A stretch of DNA of 64,000 bases from NCBI GenBank assembly GCA_034440615.1, contig JAOTOM010004755.1:1-64000 (forward strand). The letters are read 5' to 3'. Below the pieces are notes generated by a model. It saw nothing but the letters and a program-made list of their open reading frames with translations, did not search any database and was not told where the DNA came from. Positions 32,930 through 44,600 of this stretch are shown here, piece by piece. Each line of letters starts with the position of its first letter. Position 1 is the first letter of the stretch. The position numbers and the translations under genes were made by a program. The stretch comes from Ashinkailepas kermadecensis. Taxonomy: Eukaryota; Arthropoda; Thecostraca; Neolepadidae.

Positions 32930-33974
32930 ACACCAAAGACGCCGACATATTAAAACGCATCCAATGGCTGGTAGGATAAAGGGTCATTATATCACTAGAC
33001 CGACACCGCAACACCTCTCAGGGAATCATACATGCATGGGAGCTGGCTTACATGACTGAGGAGAAATTGGCTCACAGATTTGGCGAGCCAGGGGATCTCA
33101 TCGGTCTACCGGCCCCCCGCCCCCAAAAACAAACCAAACACACATTCTCATCCTGACTTTCACCTCCAAACAGCAACTCACACACGTCAGAGCAGGTTAC
33201 ATCACCTACAAAGTAACACCACGCGCACCCCTCCCTCGACGCTGCTCCTGTCAAGGATACGGCCACACGAGGGGGGCCTGCAAGCACACAAACCCCACAT
33301 GCGCCCACTGTGCCGGCCCACACCACACCAACACCTGCAACAGCGAAACGCGGCGATGTGTCGGTTGCGACGGCGACCACGGCTCCCGGGACGGGGCCTG
33401 CCCTCGGTGGAGGAAGGAGAAAGACATCCTCCGACTCATCCACCTAGAGGGCTGGGAACCGTCGCGGGCAAGGGCGTGCGCCGCCGAACAGCATCCGTCG
33501 CAGCCCGCTCAACCCCTTCGCCACCAAGAGCCGTCCACACAAACGCACACATTATATACGGCTACTCAACTAGACCCAACCGACTGCTCCAGGAAAACTC
33601 AGACAGACCCGACAATAGTCATCAGACCAGAACCCACAACACAGAACACAACACAAGCACTGGCACCATCCACCATCCCACCGCCCATACCACACCGTGA
33701 AGCACTCAAGTTATCACTCCTACCATGCCCACCAGAAACACCTGAAGCACCACCAGCACCACTCACTCGACGCAAAAAACACCCTAACAATTATGGACCA
33801 ATGACAGACTCCGACGACGAATGCATTGGCTCAGACACCTCAGATAACACCCCTCAGACCACCCAAGCACCGACAACAAGAGCAACCAACAAACCAAACG
33901 CTACATCTACCAACAAACCACACACCACAACCACCAAGAAATCCAAAACTCGCACCAAAACCACCCGACACTAA
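32930..33974 (+). pseudogene. Jockey-type ORF1 fragment with three zinc knuckles, frameshifted
   Basis: A first frame has 'TSQGIIHAWELAYMTEEKLA'. A shift near 33110-33150 moves to a frame open from 33060 to the stop at 33974 (305 codons). That frame holds 'QLTHVRAGYITYKVTPRAPL', then CSCQGYGHTRGAC, CAHCAGPHHTNTC and CVGCDGDHGSRDGAC, followed by a Thr/Pro-rich tail. This knuckle arrangement is typical of Jockey-group LINE ORF1. It is clearly different from ORF1 of LINEs A and B. Confidence 0.75.
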
Positions 33975-34049
33975 ACAGCATCCGAACAAACAAAATCCGA
34001 ACAATCCCCCCTCCCACTCTTTCCCAACTCTACATATGACGTGTAAAAA

Positions 34050-34270
34050 GACAGAAAAAAACAAAAACAAAAACAAACAAAGAAACAAACGAACTAACAG
34101 GCAGGTGTATGGACGCCAACACCACGGCCTAAAACAAACGTGAAAAGAAAAGAACAAAGAACAACCAAAAAACAAACAAAACAAAAACAACAACAAACAA
34201 AATAAAAACAAACAGACAAAACAAAAGCAAACACGCATACAAACAAAAGAGAGAGAAAGACAAAAAGGAA
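34050..34270 (+). repeat. A-rich region (AAAC-type) of the ORF1-only element
   Basis: Long run of 'aaacaaacaaa'-type sequence after the ORF1 stop, perhaps the 3' untranslated region or a decayed tail. Confidence 0.6.
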
Positions 34271-34460
34271 CTCAACAAAACTCATCACAGTGTATGACAT
34301 GACATGTGTTCTTGCAATGTTCACTCGAAAGGCGATGACCCTACCCTTCCCCCAACTACGCCCCGGCACCGCCCGGACCACCATCTTCAACTCATCTATC
34401 AAGATGTAAACAGCCGATATCACCTGACGGTGGCAGGCTGGTAAACTTCAATCATCATCA

Positions 34461-35017
34461 TCATCATTCGAGAGCTTTGGAAAACCGACCGCCATGTAAT
34501 ATCCGATAAATATTTTTCGTGACATAGTCGCTCTAAATTATAAGTACGATTTTGAACAAAGACTCCATGGCACGGAGGCCAGGGACTGAATTACATCTAA
34601 ATAAAACAAAAAATGGTCAATATTGAAGTATGTGTCACACAAATGAGTGGTGTCTGACTGGTGACGGTCAAGGATGCAAAATGTTGCGAAACGTTGAGTT
34701 CTGACACTATAGTCCTTATGCAGATTATATGCTCTTTGTAATTCCACTGCCATTCAGATTCATTCCACAGCTACGTTTTGGAAGAAGAAAACGTTATTCA
34801 ATATGTATATATATATATGCACATCTACGCAGTGCTTTGTGTGCGTGTGTGTTTCTCAGGGGCGGATTTAGATATCCTCATCGGTGTAGGAGGCAAATTT
34901 CCCTATGTCCCGAATCTGACCACGCACCACTGTGTCCTATTGACAGTCAGGTTATTCAGCTTCAACCTTTCGACCTTGGAGCTGAGCATCACTCTGCTAC
35001 CAGTTGATTCAGCTTAC
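34461..35017. other. Intron 12 of the FAM194-like gene, near exon 12
   Basis: AT-rich, with a short (TA)n run at 34798-34818. No coding region or element ends were recognised. Confidence 0.5.
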
Positions 35018-35153
35018 GTGCTTACTGATGGCGAATATAATGGGCTGCAGGACGGGAGAGTGGTTGACGTGGTTGTCCAAGTCCATCCATTGCCAGCGCC
35101 GAATGCCGCCGTCGTCCCTGTGGTACCAGCCCTCCCATTGGTCGAACAGCAGC
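35018..35153 (-). CDS. FAM194-like gene, exon 12
   Basis: Acceptor 'ctgtgttcag' precedes GCTGCTG and the donor is 'AAGCAC|gtaagc'. The junction codon with exon 11 is CG|G (Arg), giving GSIR/LLFDQWEGWYHRDDGG. The exon continues IRRWQWMDLDNH and VLQPIIFAISKH. The Gly-Trp-rich stretch and the 'W-W...QPI-F-I-KH' block are the most diagnostic part of the FAM194 domain. Phases (2 in, 0 out) fit both neighbours. Confidence 0.93.
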
Positions 35154-36147
35154 CTGAACACAGATAACGCGTCAGGCTTACTCGCGCCTTTTCATCGCGG
35201 AGATGCATTGCTGACCACTTGACCATTTCTGAAGCAGGTTAGCCGAGCCGAGACCATCTGAAGAAGGATGCCATGTGCATAATCAGTGTGCATAATCACT
35301 TCTATAATCACGTCCATAATCATCTAAGATAGCATCAACTATATAATCAATCCAATCCACGTCACATAAATTCCACTTCCTGACGACAGGCATATTCTTC
35401 AGGTTTCACTATCGTGACTTGATACTGAACTCTAGCTCACAATACCGCCCGACATGAATGTGTGCTTCCAAGTACACCTGGTCTGCACTGCATCTCGTCT
35501 TGGATTAAAACCGCTCTTCATACTCGACGTAACTGCCGACCTACCGCTCTCCGCCTAACACGCTTATGACCCGTTATTTTTTCGCCCTTCAACGCTTATC
35601 ATGAACGCATGCCACTGTAGCGATGCCCCAAAATACAAAATTAACATGTTTGTGTCCTACTGTACCTTGTACTAGAAACTGGGCTGCGGGGAGCCATTGT
35701 GTAGTATATAATGTCTGTCGGCGTCACCATGGTATTGATAGTTGCTGCAGTACATAGGATTGATGATCACTTATGCCGATGAACTTGACGCGTGTGTGGC
35801 ATCACGCAGCGGATAGGAATATCAACCGGCAAAGCGAATAAAAAGCAGAAAGAACAGTGAGTGAGTGAAAAGGTGTAAAAGGAGACCGTTCTCGCCTCCG
35901 AGCACGGTCTCCAAGTTCCCACAGTCGAATCAGTCTAGCCACCCACTCTTTCACAACAAGCAATAAGCGTTGCAATGGTAGTCCAATACAACTGAAGGAT
36001 CTCCCTGTTGGCGTAGCCTTTCTTCATAATATCCTACGCCCACCCCACCCAACACTCCTTACCGACACTAACCGCCCCACCCAACACTCTCAAACCAAAC
36101 CGACCACTGTAAATTTGAGCCAAATTTGACCCGATCGTCCCAAATCG
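35154..36147. other. Intron 11, no gene recognised
   Basis: Between exon 12 and the 67-bp array. Ordinary sequence with no family match on either strand. Confidence 0.5.
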
Positions 36148-36398
36148 CCACCGGCCCGACCTCACCGACACTAGCCTCGCGGTCGGGCACCACTGACTGG
36201 ATGCTGCCAAATCACCACCGGCCCGACCTCACCGACACTAGCCTCGCGGTCGGGCACCACTGACCGGATGCTGCCAAATCACCACCGGCCCGACCTAACC
36301 GACACTGGCCTCGCGGTCGGGCACCACTGACCGGATGCTGCCAAATCACCACCGGCCCGACCTCACCGACACTGGCCTCCCGGTCGGACACCACTGAC
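36148..36398 (-). repeat. 67-bp array made of the exon 11 end and its donor
   Basis: Three full extra copies plus part of exon 11. On the minus strand each unit has 'cagcatccg|gtcagtgg', the same bases as the exon 11 end and donor, followed by 'cggtgaggtcgggccggtgg', which is itself donor-like. Units start at about 36148, 36210, 36277 and 36344. Confidence 0.93.
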
Positions 36399-36519
36399 CG
36401 GATGCTGCCCTTTTCCGAGTAGACGAATCCGATGCCGCGCGGGTCGAACATGGCCAGCACACAGTTGGCGGTGGGTGAGGGCGGGCAGGTGCTGTCCGGC
36501 ATCACCACGAACCGCCGGC
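36399..36519 (-). CDS. FAM194-like gene, exon 11
   Basis: Acceptor 'ccgtccccag' precedes GCCGGCGG and the donor is 'CATCCG|gtcagt'. The junction with exon 10 is G|GC (Gly), giving ITQESAG/RRFVVMPDSTC. It then encodes NCVLAMFDPRGIGFVYSEKG and ends in SIR. 'VLAMFDPRG-G-VY--KG-IR' fits the FAM194 domain. The donor was chosen because it makes the next exon join in phase 2 and restores the domain; the copies downstream would not. Confidence 0.93.
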
Positions 36520-36851
36520 CTGGGGACGGACCCACGTCAGCCGAACAGTCAGCGTGCATCCTACCCGAACCTACCTACCGTGACGTGGCTGCCCGCACAG
36601 CTGTTGTGTGGACATCCCAGCATCCAATATAACCCAGCTTACTTTTGCTGCAAGTACTACTACTTTTGCTCCTCGTTGTGTGGCCTTCTAGTCACTCGGA
36701 ATTGACTCACATGCCACAAGGTCATATGGCTCATGGCAATGCCACGTGATTCCAATAAGAGAAGTATGCATTCCTGTGAAAAACAAACCAGCTTATTCCC
36801 GACCCAACCAAACCCATTTGCAGTGTTTACATCAACAAGCAAACAAATACA

Positions 36852-36856
<5 letters not shown>

Positions 36857-36886
<30 letters not shown>

Positions 36887-36887
36887 C
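36857..36887. repeat. (CA)n microsatellite
   Basis: About 15 dinucleotide units in intron 10 of the FAM194-like gene. Confidence 0.95.
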
Positions 36888-36999
36888 TCTAATGTTTCGT
36901 GGATATAAGCGCAATCAGCACACCGCACACAACTGCGGGCGGTGACGACTAGACCAGAGGTCGGAGCCCAATCGGGGACCGCTGGGTGTCGGCACCCAC

Positions 37000-37205
37000 C
37001 GGCGCTCTCCTGCGTGATGAGGACGGCCGGCTGGCCGCTGGGGTAGAGCACGTGACCAGAGCCGTCGTTGAACCACGTCACGAACACACTGCCGCCAGGG
37101 TAGTGCTCCTGCAGAAACTTCCGACACCCCCTGCCGGACAGGGTGCACACGTCTGCCGTAGAGAGGCTTGGGTCTCGAAGGCCCGCCTGGCCATCTCGGC
37201 CATAC
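37000..37205 (-). CDS. FAM194-like gene, exon 10
   Basis: Acceptor 'ggcatcag' precedes GTATGG and the donor is 'GCCG|gtgggt'. The codon shared with exon 9 is AG|G. It encodes CRKFLQEHYPGGSVFVTWFN and then DGSGHVLYPSGQPAVLITQES, matching the start of the FAM194 domain ('YP-G-V-V-W-DG-G-V-YPSG--A-LI'). An alternative acceptor 'tctacggcag' lies about 46 bp further in and would shorten the exon. The chosen start fits the phase of exon 9. Confidence 0.9.
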
Positions 37206-37970
37206 CTGATGCCTGACCTGACAATCAGCCTGATCATCTCGGCCGTACCTAATGCCTGACCTGACAATCAGCCTGATCTCCTCGGCCGTACCTGAAGCCT
37301 GGCCTGACAATCAGCCTGATCGCCTCGGCCGTACCTGCAGCCTGGCCTGACAATCAGCCTGATCATCTCGGCCGTATCTGATGACTGACCTGACAATCAG
37401 CCTGATCGTCTTGGCCGTACCTGAATCCTGGTCTGACAATCAGCCTGATCATCTCGGGTATACCTGATGCCTGACCTGACAATCTGGATACAACCTGCTT
37501 ACAGGTCAGGCATCAGGTACACCCGAGATGATCAGGCTGATTGTCAGATCAGGATTCAGGTACGGCCAAGACGATCAGGCTGATTGTCAGGTCAGTCATC
37601 AGATACGGCCGAGATGATCAGGCTGATTGTCAGGCCAGGCTGCAGGTACGGCCGAGGCGATCAGGCTGATTGTCAGGCCAGGCTTCAGGTACGGCCGAGG
37701 CGATCAGGCTGATTGTCAGGCCAGGCTTCAGCTACGGCCGAGGTGATCAGGCTGATTGTCAGGCCAGGCTTCAGGTACGGATGAGGTGATCAGGCTGATT
37801 GTACCTGCAGCCTGGCCTGACAATTAGCCTGATCATCTCGGCCGTATCTGATGACTGACCTGACAATCAGCCTGATCGTCTTGGCCGTACCTGAATCCTG
37901 GTCTGACAATCAGCCTGATCATCTCGGGTGTACCTGATGCCTGACCTGACAATCTGGATACAACCTGCTT
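37206..37970 (-). repeat. 43-bp array of the exon 10 acceptor and exon start, with an inverted block
   Basis: Units on the minus strand read 'caggtacggccgagatgatc' followed by 'aggctgattgtcaggtcaggcat', i.e. the exon 10 acceptor with its first bases. 37206-37500 and about 37801-37970 are in one orientation and 37503-37800 in the other, which gives a palindrome centred near 37500. 37331-37503 and 37801-37973 are nearly identical over 173 bp. Confidence 0.93.
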
Positions 37971-38214
37971 ACAAAAAGGTGTGCAAACTATATCATCAAT
38001 TTGACCATACGTCCAAGGGCGTTGAAATTGGTTGTTGTGCCCAAGAAGCAAAAGTGTCTGCACATTGCATGCATATTACTAAGGTGAGTGAAAGGACGTC
38101 ACACCTACCAGCTGTTTCTTGATCTATCAATCAGCTTTCCCTTGACTTGCCCTGTGTCAGCTGTCCTCTGACATAATCCTGCACCATTTATCCCTGACCC
38201 GACGCTGTCCCAGC

Positions 38215-38571
38215 TGTATCCTGATCTCCCCCGTGTCAGCTGTTCCCTGACCTGCCCCCGTGTCAGCCGTTCCCTGACCTGCCCCGTGTCAGCCGTTCTC
38301 TGACCTGCCCCCGTGTCAGCTGTTCCCTTACCTGCCCCGTGTCAGCCGTTCCCTGACCTGCCCCGTGTCAGCTGTTCCCTGACCTGCCCCCGTGTCAACT
38401 GTTCCCTGACCTGCTCCCGTGTCAGCTGTTCCCTGACCTGTTCCCGTGTCAACTGTTCCCTGACCTGCCCCGTGTCAGCTGTTCCCTGACCTGCCCCCGT
38501 GTCAGCTGTTCCCTGACCTGCCCCCGTGTCAGCTGTTCCCTGACCTGCCCCCGTGTCAGCCGTTCCCTGAC
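38215..38571 (-). repeat. 26/27-bp array of the exon 9 donor region
   Basis: About 13 units. On the minus strand each has 'cacgggggcag|gtcaggga' + 'acagctga', matching the real end of exon 9 'GCCGACAG|gtcagggaac'. Each unit therefore carries a donor-like AG|gtcagg. Confidence 0.9.
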
Positions 38572-38764
38572 CTGTCGGCCGGACGCGTTCTCGGCTGAGG
38601 CGGCGGCGGCTCCTCTGTGCCCAGCTGAAGCTGACGCGGCTCGCCGTTCTCGTCCACAGGCGTCAGTGTCACGCCGGCAGCCAGAAACACGCTGTCCGAC
38701 AGACGGTAGTGCATCTGGCCGTCGTAGACCGACCCGTCTCGGTCCGAGTGCTCCGCGTGGGACT
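38572..38764 (-). CDS. FAM194-like gene, exon 9
   Basis: The donor 'GACAG|gtcagg' is clear; the acceptor 'gcgccggcag' before AGTCCCAC is a reasoned choice because a stop codon lies in frame a little further upstream. It encodes SHAEHSDRDGSVYDGQMHYR, then LSDSVFLAAGVTLTPVDENG and a Pro-rich end. GC3 bias is strong. Exit phase 2 agrees with exon 10; entry phase 1 fits the alternative donor of exon 8. The acceptor-side sequence 'cacaccgtgt(g/c)gca(g/t)ccggtgctgccaga' occurs twice (38795-38885). Confidence 0.8.
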
Positions 38765-38999
38765 CTGCCGGCGCCACAGCCACAGCGCCAGGTCATCTGG
38801 CAGCACCGGCTGCCACACGGTGTGTGACTCAGGGTCACAGGCGAGCACTCGGGATAATCTGGCAGCACCGGATGCGACACGGTGTGTGAATCGTGGTCAA
38901 CAAAGGCGCAGCACCGAGTGGGTCCTCGTATCTGCTCCGCCCGGACACGCTGTGAGTTGTTGGACAACAGGACTGCAATGCTTGTGAGAGTTTGCTACC

Positions 39000-41000
39000 A
39001 CTCTCCCCGTGGACAGGGCAACATTTTCCAGGTAGCAGCACAGCATGGCACATAGTTATGCAATCAGTAGCACCATCTGATCGTGCTAGAATGGACTGAG
39101 TTCTTGATTGGCATACACCCTGCCGTTGTATTTCTGGCACCCATTTAATGGCATGACTAGCATAGTATCTGATTTAATTATGTTCACGTTCAGCTCAAAT
39201 CAGGTATGTCAGCTTTTCAGTTGAGGACATTCGGAGCCACTGCTTTGAAGCGCTTTTGAACGACACATGTAGTTGCATGAATTACTCCCGATGTAAGTGT
39301 TTGCCGCCGATCTAAGTGTTGTTGTTAAGTATGAGACTGCAAAATGTGAAAGAAAAACATGAAACTGTTGCAACGTCGGGAGCGAGTAGCTTTTCCGAAG
39401 TATTCCTGAACCTCCCGCATACATGTCCTTCATATAATTACATATTGTGTTGGGATACCACATTAGGTTATCCCAAGCAAATTACCTATTCACATATCAC
39501 GAGACGTGGAGACAGGCTTCACGTTGCTAATTCCTGACGACGGTTTGCTTATTTACTTTGGATGGCAGTAGTGGCGATACGGCAGCTCATACTGTGAGTT
39601 GCGGTCAAGGATGTTGATATTTTAGCGGGACGAAAACTTGCGCTATGCACTGATTTCTAGTGCTCCAAGATAATCACTGTCATCGACACATGGCACCATC
39701 AGCACATGCTAAGTACCACTGGAACCACGCAACGAAGTTTGTGCATGTTATCAGAGCATTCCTTCCGCACAAACCCATGGGCGTACCGTGGACCGCGAAG
39801 CGTTGGGGTCGATATATTGCCACATGTCTGCTGTGTGAATGTCATGCACACAAGCTCCGACAGCGCCAGCCATACTGCATACTTAGAGACGCATACATCT
39901 GACATCAGCACCGCTGTACATAAGTGCTGTTTGTCATGTCGATGCTGAACATCTTGACCGGTTCAATCCCGGTCAAGTTCAGCTGCCCACTGTGGACCCC
40001 GACCAGGCAATATCCGCAGCTCCTGAACGGGCTGATTCAGTGCGCCTGTGGGCGTGGCTGAATCATTGTGGCATGGCCACGATCGCAATGTTGGTCCCAA
40101 TGGTCATGACTTTACATATGTCACATTTTCGGATTTAACATGGAATCCTATGGAAGTAATTCCCTCACCTCTCATCTTACCAAGTATACTCATATGGTCA
40201 TAAAGTCATCAAGCCGCATAAAAGTTTGGATTCTGACCTATGTGGAAGATGCCAGCGGGAAAGGGACCCATCAATTCACAAGCTGTGGGATTGTGAGCAC
40301 GTTCGTTGAAATATTTTGGAAAGACGCAGATCAATGGTTGAGATCCTTAGCTGGAGTTGGTGGCTTTATGTTTGAAAAAAAGGTTCTATTGGGTTTGCAT
40401 AGGAATGCTTTCGTGAGTCATGTTGGTGTCGTAGGAAAGCGTATTATATGGTTCGGTTCGTAACTTAGTATTGCAATTTTCAAAGCACGACTTCTGCATT
40501 ACAGAAAGATTTAGGAAATATTTGTTATTAGGGCTAGGAGTAGGGTTAGATTTAATAAGCAGTGGCGCGTTGTCTTTCCTTGATTTGCTAGATGTGTTGA
40601 TGGATGTAGTATGAGAAGATGAGTATAAATGTTACCCTCTGATGTTCCCAGTGAAGTTAATGAAAAACGGCTTTATAAGAGCTACAGAAGCCCGTCTGGG
40701 TTAAGCCTATGAAGGGAAAATACAATAAAAAAGAGAAGAGCCTGAAGTCAATGTAATATCCTGAGGTTTAAAAATATGTCGATCTCACTGTCCCCATGGC
40801 CAGTGGAACCAGCATCACATACCTGAGGGAAGGTACTGAATCCAATGCCATGTACACGTACTATTAGCATAATTCCATATTTATGATCATGATATCAGAT
40901 TCTAGCATCAATCCCACTCCATCCACCCCAATTATCATCTCCTCCTGCACAGCTTCTAATTCAGAAATGAACTTCTTGAACCTAGATTATATATTCACCC
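39000..41000. other. Intron 8, no gene recognised
   Basis: Two kilobases of ordinary sequence. A 107-residue frame at 40140-40463 has no family resemblance, no GC3 bias and no splice support, so I do not call it. Confidence 0.45.
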
Positions 41001-41154
41001 AATTGTACAGTAAATTCAGTGAGAAGCGTCAATGACTCATAGCTAAGCGGTGTGTCGACTCCCCTAGCTAGCGGCATAACATGTCTGTACGTTCTGTACG
41101 TTCTCGGCACAGCCACTCGCACCATGCCCATGCAGCAGTCGCCACTGGACCCAC

Positions 41155-41379
41155 GTCTTGCGCCGCCCCGCCTGCTGGCGGCCAGCCGGGAGCCGCTGCG
41201 CTCGTCGCCATCCAGCAGGATGCCGCTGCCGTCGCCCTTGCCGGACAGGCGCGTCTTGCGGCGGGAGCGTCGCGACGAGCCGGAGCCCGGGCCGGCGCCG
41301 CGGCCGTGCAGACTGGTGGTGGACGCTGAGGCGGCATCGCCTCCCTCGTCGTCAGCGTCCACCGACTTTGACCCCACTG
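41155..41379 (-). CDS. FAM194-like gene, exon 8 (boundaries partly uncertain)
   Basis: Acceptor 'tgtctgcccgcag' before CAGTGGGG. The frame with strong GC3 bias encodes VGSKSVDADDEGGDAASAST, a Gly/Ser/Arg-rich stretch (SSRRSRRKTRLSGKGDGSG) and LLDGDERSGSRLAASRRGG. It is low-complexity, charged and probably disordered. Two donors are possible: 'CAAGAC|gtgggt' at 41155, which gives the phase exon 9 needs, or 'GGCATG|gtgcga' at 41123. Entry phase 1 does not match exon 7 (phase 0), so an exon is probably missing between them. Confidence 0.7.
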
Positions 41380-41619
41380 CTGCGGGCAGACACCGACAGG
41401 CACGTAGGTGTCTGGCTATCGTAGATAGGACCATGAATGGAGACATAGATGGAGACGGTTGTAAAGGCGCGGCGAGATGAGGCAACGCCTGCTACATGAA
41501 CGGAAAAGCGTAGCTGCTACAAAGGCGTGGCGGGATGAGGCCACACCTGCTGCATGTACAGAAGGGTATAGCTGTGAGAGGTGCAGACACATAAAAACAG
41601 AAACAGCCGCTACGGGTGT

Positions 41620-44600
41620 GTGGTAGTGGTATGGGCGTTGCAGGTATGTGGTAGTGGTACAGCCGCTATAGGTACGTGACAGTATGACAGCCGCTGCAGG
41701 TGTGTGGCAGTGGTACAGCCGCTATAGGTATGTGGTAGTGGTACAGCCGCTGCAGGCGTGTGACAGTGGTACAGCCGCTACAGGTGTGTGGCAGTGGTAC
41801 AGCCCGCTACAGACGTGTGACAGTGGTACAGCCCGCTACAGGTGTGTGGCAGTGGCACAGCCCGCTACAGGTGTGTGGCAGTGGTACAGCCGCTGCGGGT
41901 GTGTGGCAGTGGTACAGCGGCTACAGGTGTGTGGCAGTGGTACAGCCGCTACGGGTGTGTGGCAGTGGTACAGCCGCTACGGGTGTGTGGCAATGGGACA
42001 GCCGCTATAGGTATGTGGCAGTGGTACAGCCGCTACAGGTGTGTGGCAGTGGTACAGCCCGCTACAGACGTGTGACAGTGGGACAGCCCGCTACAGGTGT
42101 GTGGCAGTGGTACAGCCGCTACAGGTGTGTGGCAGTGGGACAGCCCGCTACAGGTGTGTGGCAGTGGGACAGCCGCTACAGGTGTGTGGTAGTGGTACAG
42201 CCCGCTACAGGTGTGTGGCAGTGGTACAGCCGCTACAGGTGTGTGGCAGTGGCACAGCCCGCTACAGGTGTGTGGCAGTGGCATAGCCGCTACAGGCGTG
42301 TGGCAGTGGTACAGCCCACTGCAGGTATGTGGCAGTGGTGCAGCCGCTGCAGGTTTGTGGCAGTGGTACAGCCGCTACGGGTGTGTGGCAGTGGTACAGC
42401 CCGCTACAGGTATGTGGCAGTGGTGCAGCCCGCTACAGGTGTGTTGCGGTGGGACAGCCGCTACATGTGTGTGGCAGTGGTACAGCCCGCTGCAGGTGTG
42501 TGGCAGCGGTACAGCCCGCTACAGGTGTGTGGCAGTGGTACAGCCGCTACAGGTGTGTGGCAGTGGTACAGCCCGCTACAGGTGTGTGGCAGTGGTACAG
42601 CCGCTACAGGTGTGTGGCAGTGGTACAGCCCGCTACAGGTGTGTGGCAGTGGTACAGCCGATACGGGTGTGTGGCAGTGGTACAGCCGCTGCAAGTGTGT
42701 GGCAGTGGTACAGCCGATACGGGTGTGTGGCAGTGGTACAGCCCGCTACAGGTGTGTGGCAGTGGTACAGCCGATACAGGTGTGTGGCAGTGGTACAGCC
42801 GCTACGGGTGTGTGGCAGTGGTACAGCCGCTACAGGTGTGTGGCAGTGGTACAGCCCGCTACAGGTGTGTGGCAGTGGGACAGCCGCTGCAGGTGTGTGG
42901 CAGTGATACAGCCGCTACGGGTGTGTGGCAATGGTGCAGCCGCTACAGGTGTGTGGCAGTGGGACAGCCCGCTACAGGTGTGTGACAGTGGTACAGCCGC
43001 TACAGGTGTGTGGTAGTAGGACAGCCCGCTACAGGTGTGTGGCAGTGGTACATCCGCTACAGGTGTGTGGTAGTGGTACAGCCGCTACAGTTGTGTGGCA
43101 GTGGTATAGCCGCTACAGGTGTGTGGCAGTGGGACAGCCCGCTACAGGCGTGTGGCAGTGGTACAGCCCGCTACAGGTGTGTGGTATTGGTACAGCCGCT
43201 ACAGGTGTGTGACAGTGGGACAGCCCGCTACAGGCGTGTGGCAGTGGTACAGCCCGCTACAGGTGTGTGGTATTGGTACAGCCGCTACAGGTGTGTGGCA
43301 GTGGTACAGCCCGCTACAGGTGTGTGGTATTGGTACAGCCGCTACAGGTGTGTGGCAGCGGTACAGCCCGCTACAGGTGTGTGGTAGTGGGACAGCCCGC
43401 TACAGGTGTGTGGCAGTAGTACAGCCCGATACAGGTGTGTGGTAGTGGTACAGCCGCTACAGTTGTGTGGCAGTGGTATAGCCGCTACAGGTGTGGCAGT
43501 GGTACAGCCCGCTACAGGTGTGTGGTATTGGTACAGCCGCTACAGGTGTGTGGCAGTGGTACAGCCCGCTACAGGTGTGTGGTATTGGTACAGCCGCTAC
43601 AGGTGTGTGGCAGCGGTACAGCCCGCTACAGGTGTGTGGTAGTGGGACAGCCCGCTACAGGTGTGTGGCAGTAGTACAGCCCGATACAGGTGTGTGGTAG
43701 TGGTACAGCCGCTACAGTTGTGTGGCAGTGGTATAGCCGCTACAGGTGTGGCAGTGGGACAGCCCGCTACAGGCGTGTGGCAGTGGGACAGCCCGCTACA
43801 GGCGTGTGGCAGTGGTACAGCCCGCTACAGGTGTGTGGTATTGGTACAGCCGCTACAGGCGTTTGGCAGCGGTACAGCCCGCTACAGGCGTGTGGCAGTA
43901 GTATAGCCGCTACAGGTGTGTGGCAGTGGTACAGCCGCTACAGGTGTGTGGTAGTGGTACAGCCCGCTACAGGCGTGTGGCAGTAGTACAGCCGCTACAG
44001 GTGTGTGGTAGTGGTATTCCCGTTACAGGTGTGTGGCAGTGGTACAGCCGCTACAGGTGTGTGGTAGTGGTACAGCCCGCTACAGGCGTGTGGCAGTAGT
44101 ACAGCCGCTACAGGTGTGTGGTAGTGGTACAGCCCGCTACAGGTGTGTGGTAGTGGTACAGCCGCTACAGGTGTGTGGTAGTGGTACAGGTGTGTGGTAG
44201 TGGTACAGCCGCTACAGTTGTGTGGCAGTGGTATAGCCGCTACAGGTGTGTGGCAGTGGGACAGCCCGCTACAGGCGTGTGGCAGTGGTACAGCCCGCTA
44301 CAGGTGTGTGGTATTGGTACAGCCGCTACAGGTGTGTGGCAGTGGGACAGCCCGCTACAGGCGTGTGGCAGTGGTACAGCCCGCTACAGGTGTGTGGTAT
44401 TGGTACAGCCGCTACAGGTGTGTGGCAGTGGTACAGCCCGCTACAGGTGTGTGGTATTGGTACAGCCGCTACAGGTGTGTGACAGCGGTACAGCCCGCTA
44501 CAGGTGTGTGGCAGTGGGACAGCCCGCTACAGGTGTGTGGCAGTAGCACAGCCCGCTACAGGTGTGTGGTAGTGGTACAGCCGCTACAGTTGTGTGGCAG

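Larger units (their letters stand above)
31936..34460 (+). mobile_element. LINE-like element with zinc-knuckle ORF1, no ORF2 seen
   Basis: Begins where the 57-bp array ends and finishes in A-rich sequence and an (ATC)n run (34453-34467). It carries a gag-like ORF1 but no endonuclease or reverse transcriptase. 31936-32680 holds a long, unassigned frame rich in Pro/Ser/Thr that could be the ORF1 N-terminus or leader. The lack of ORF2 suggests an internally deleted or non-autonomous copy. Boundaries are approximate. Confidence 0.55.

Noticed and set aside
40140..40463. 107-residue frame in intron 8
   Set aside because: No recognised family, no GC3 bias and on the opposite strand to the gene; probably chance.
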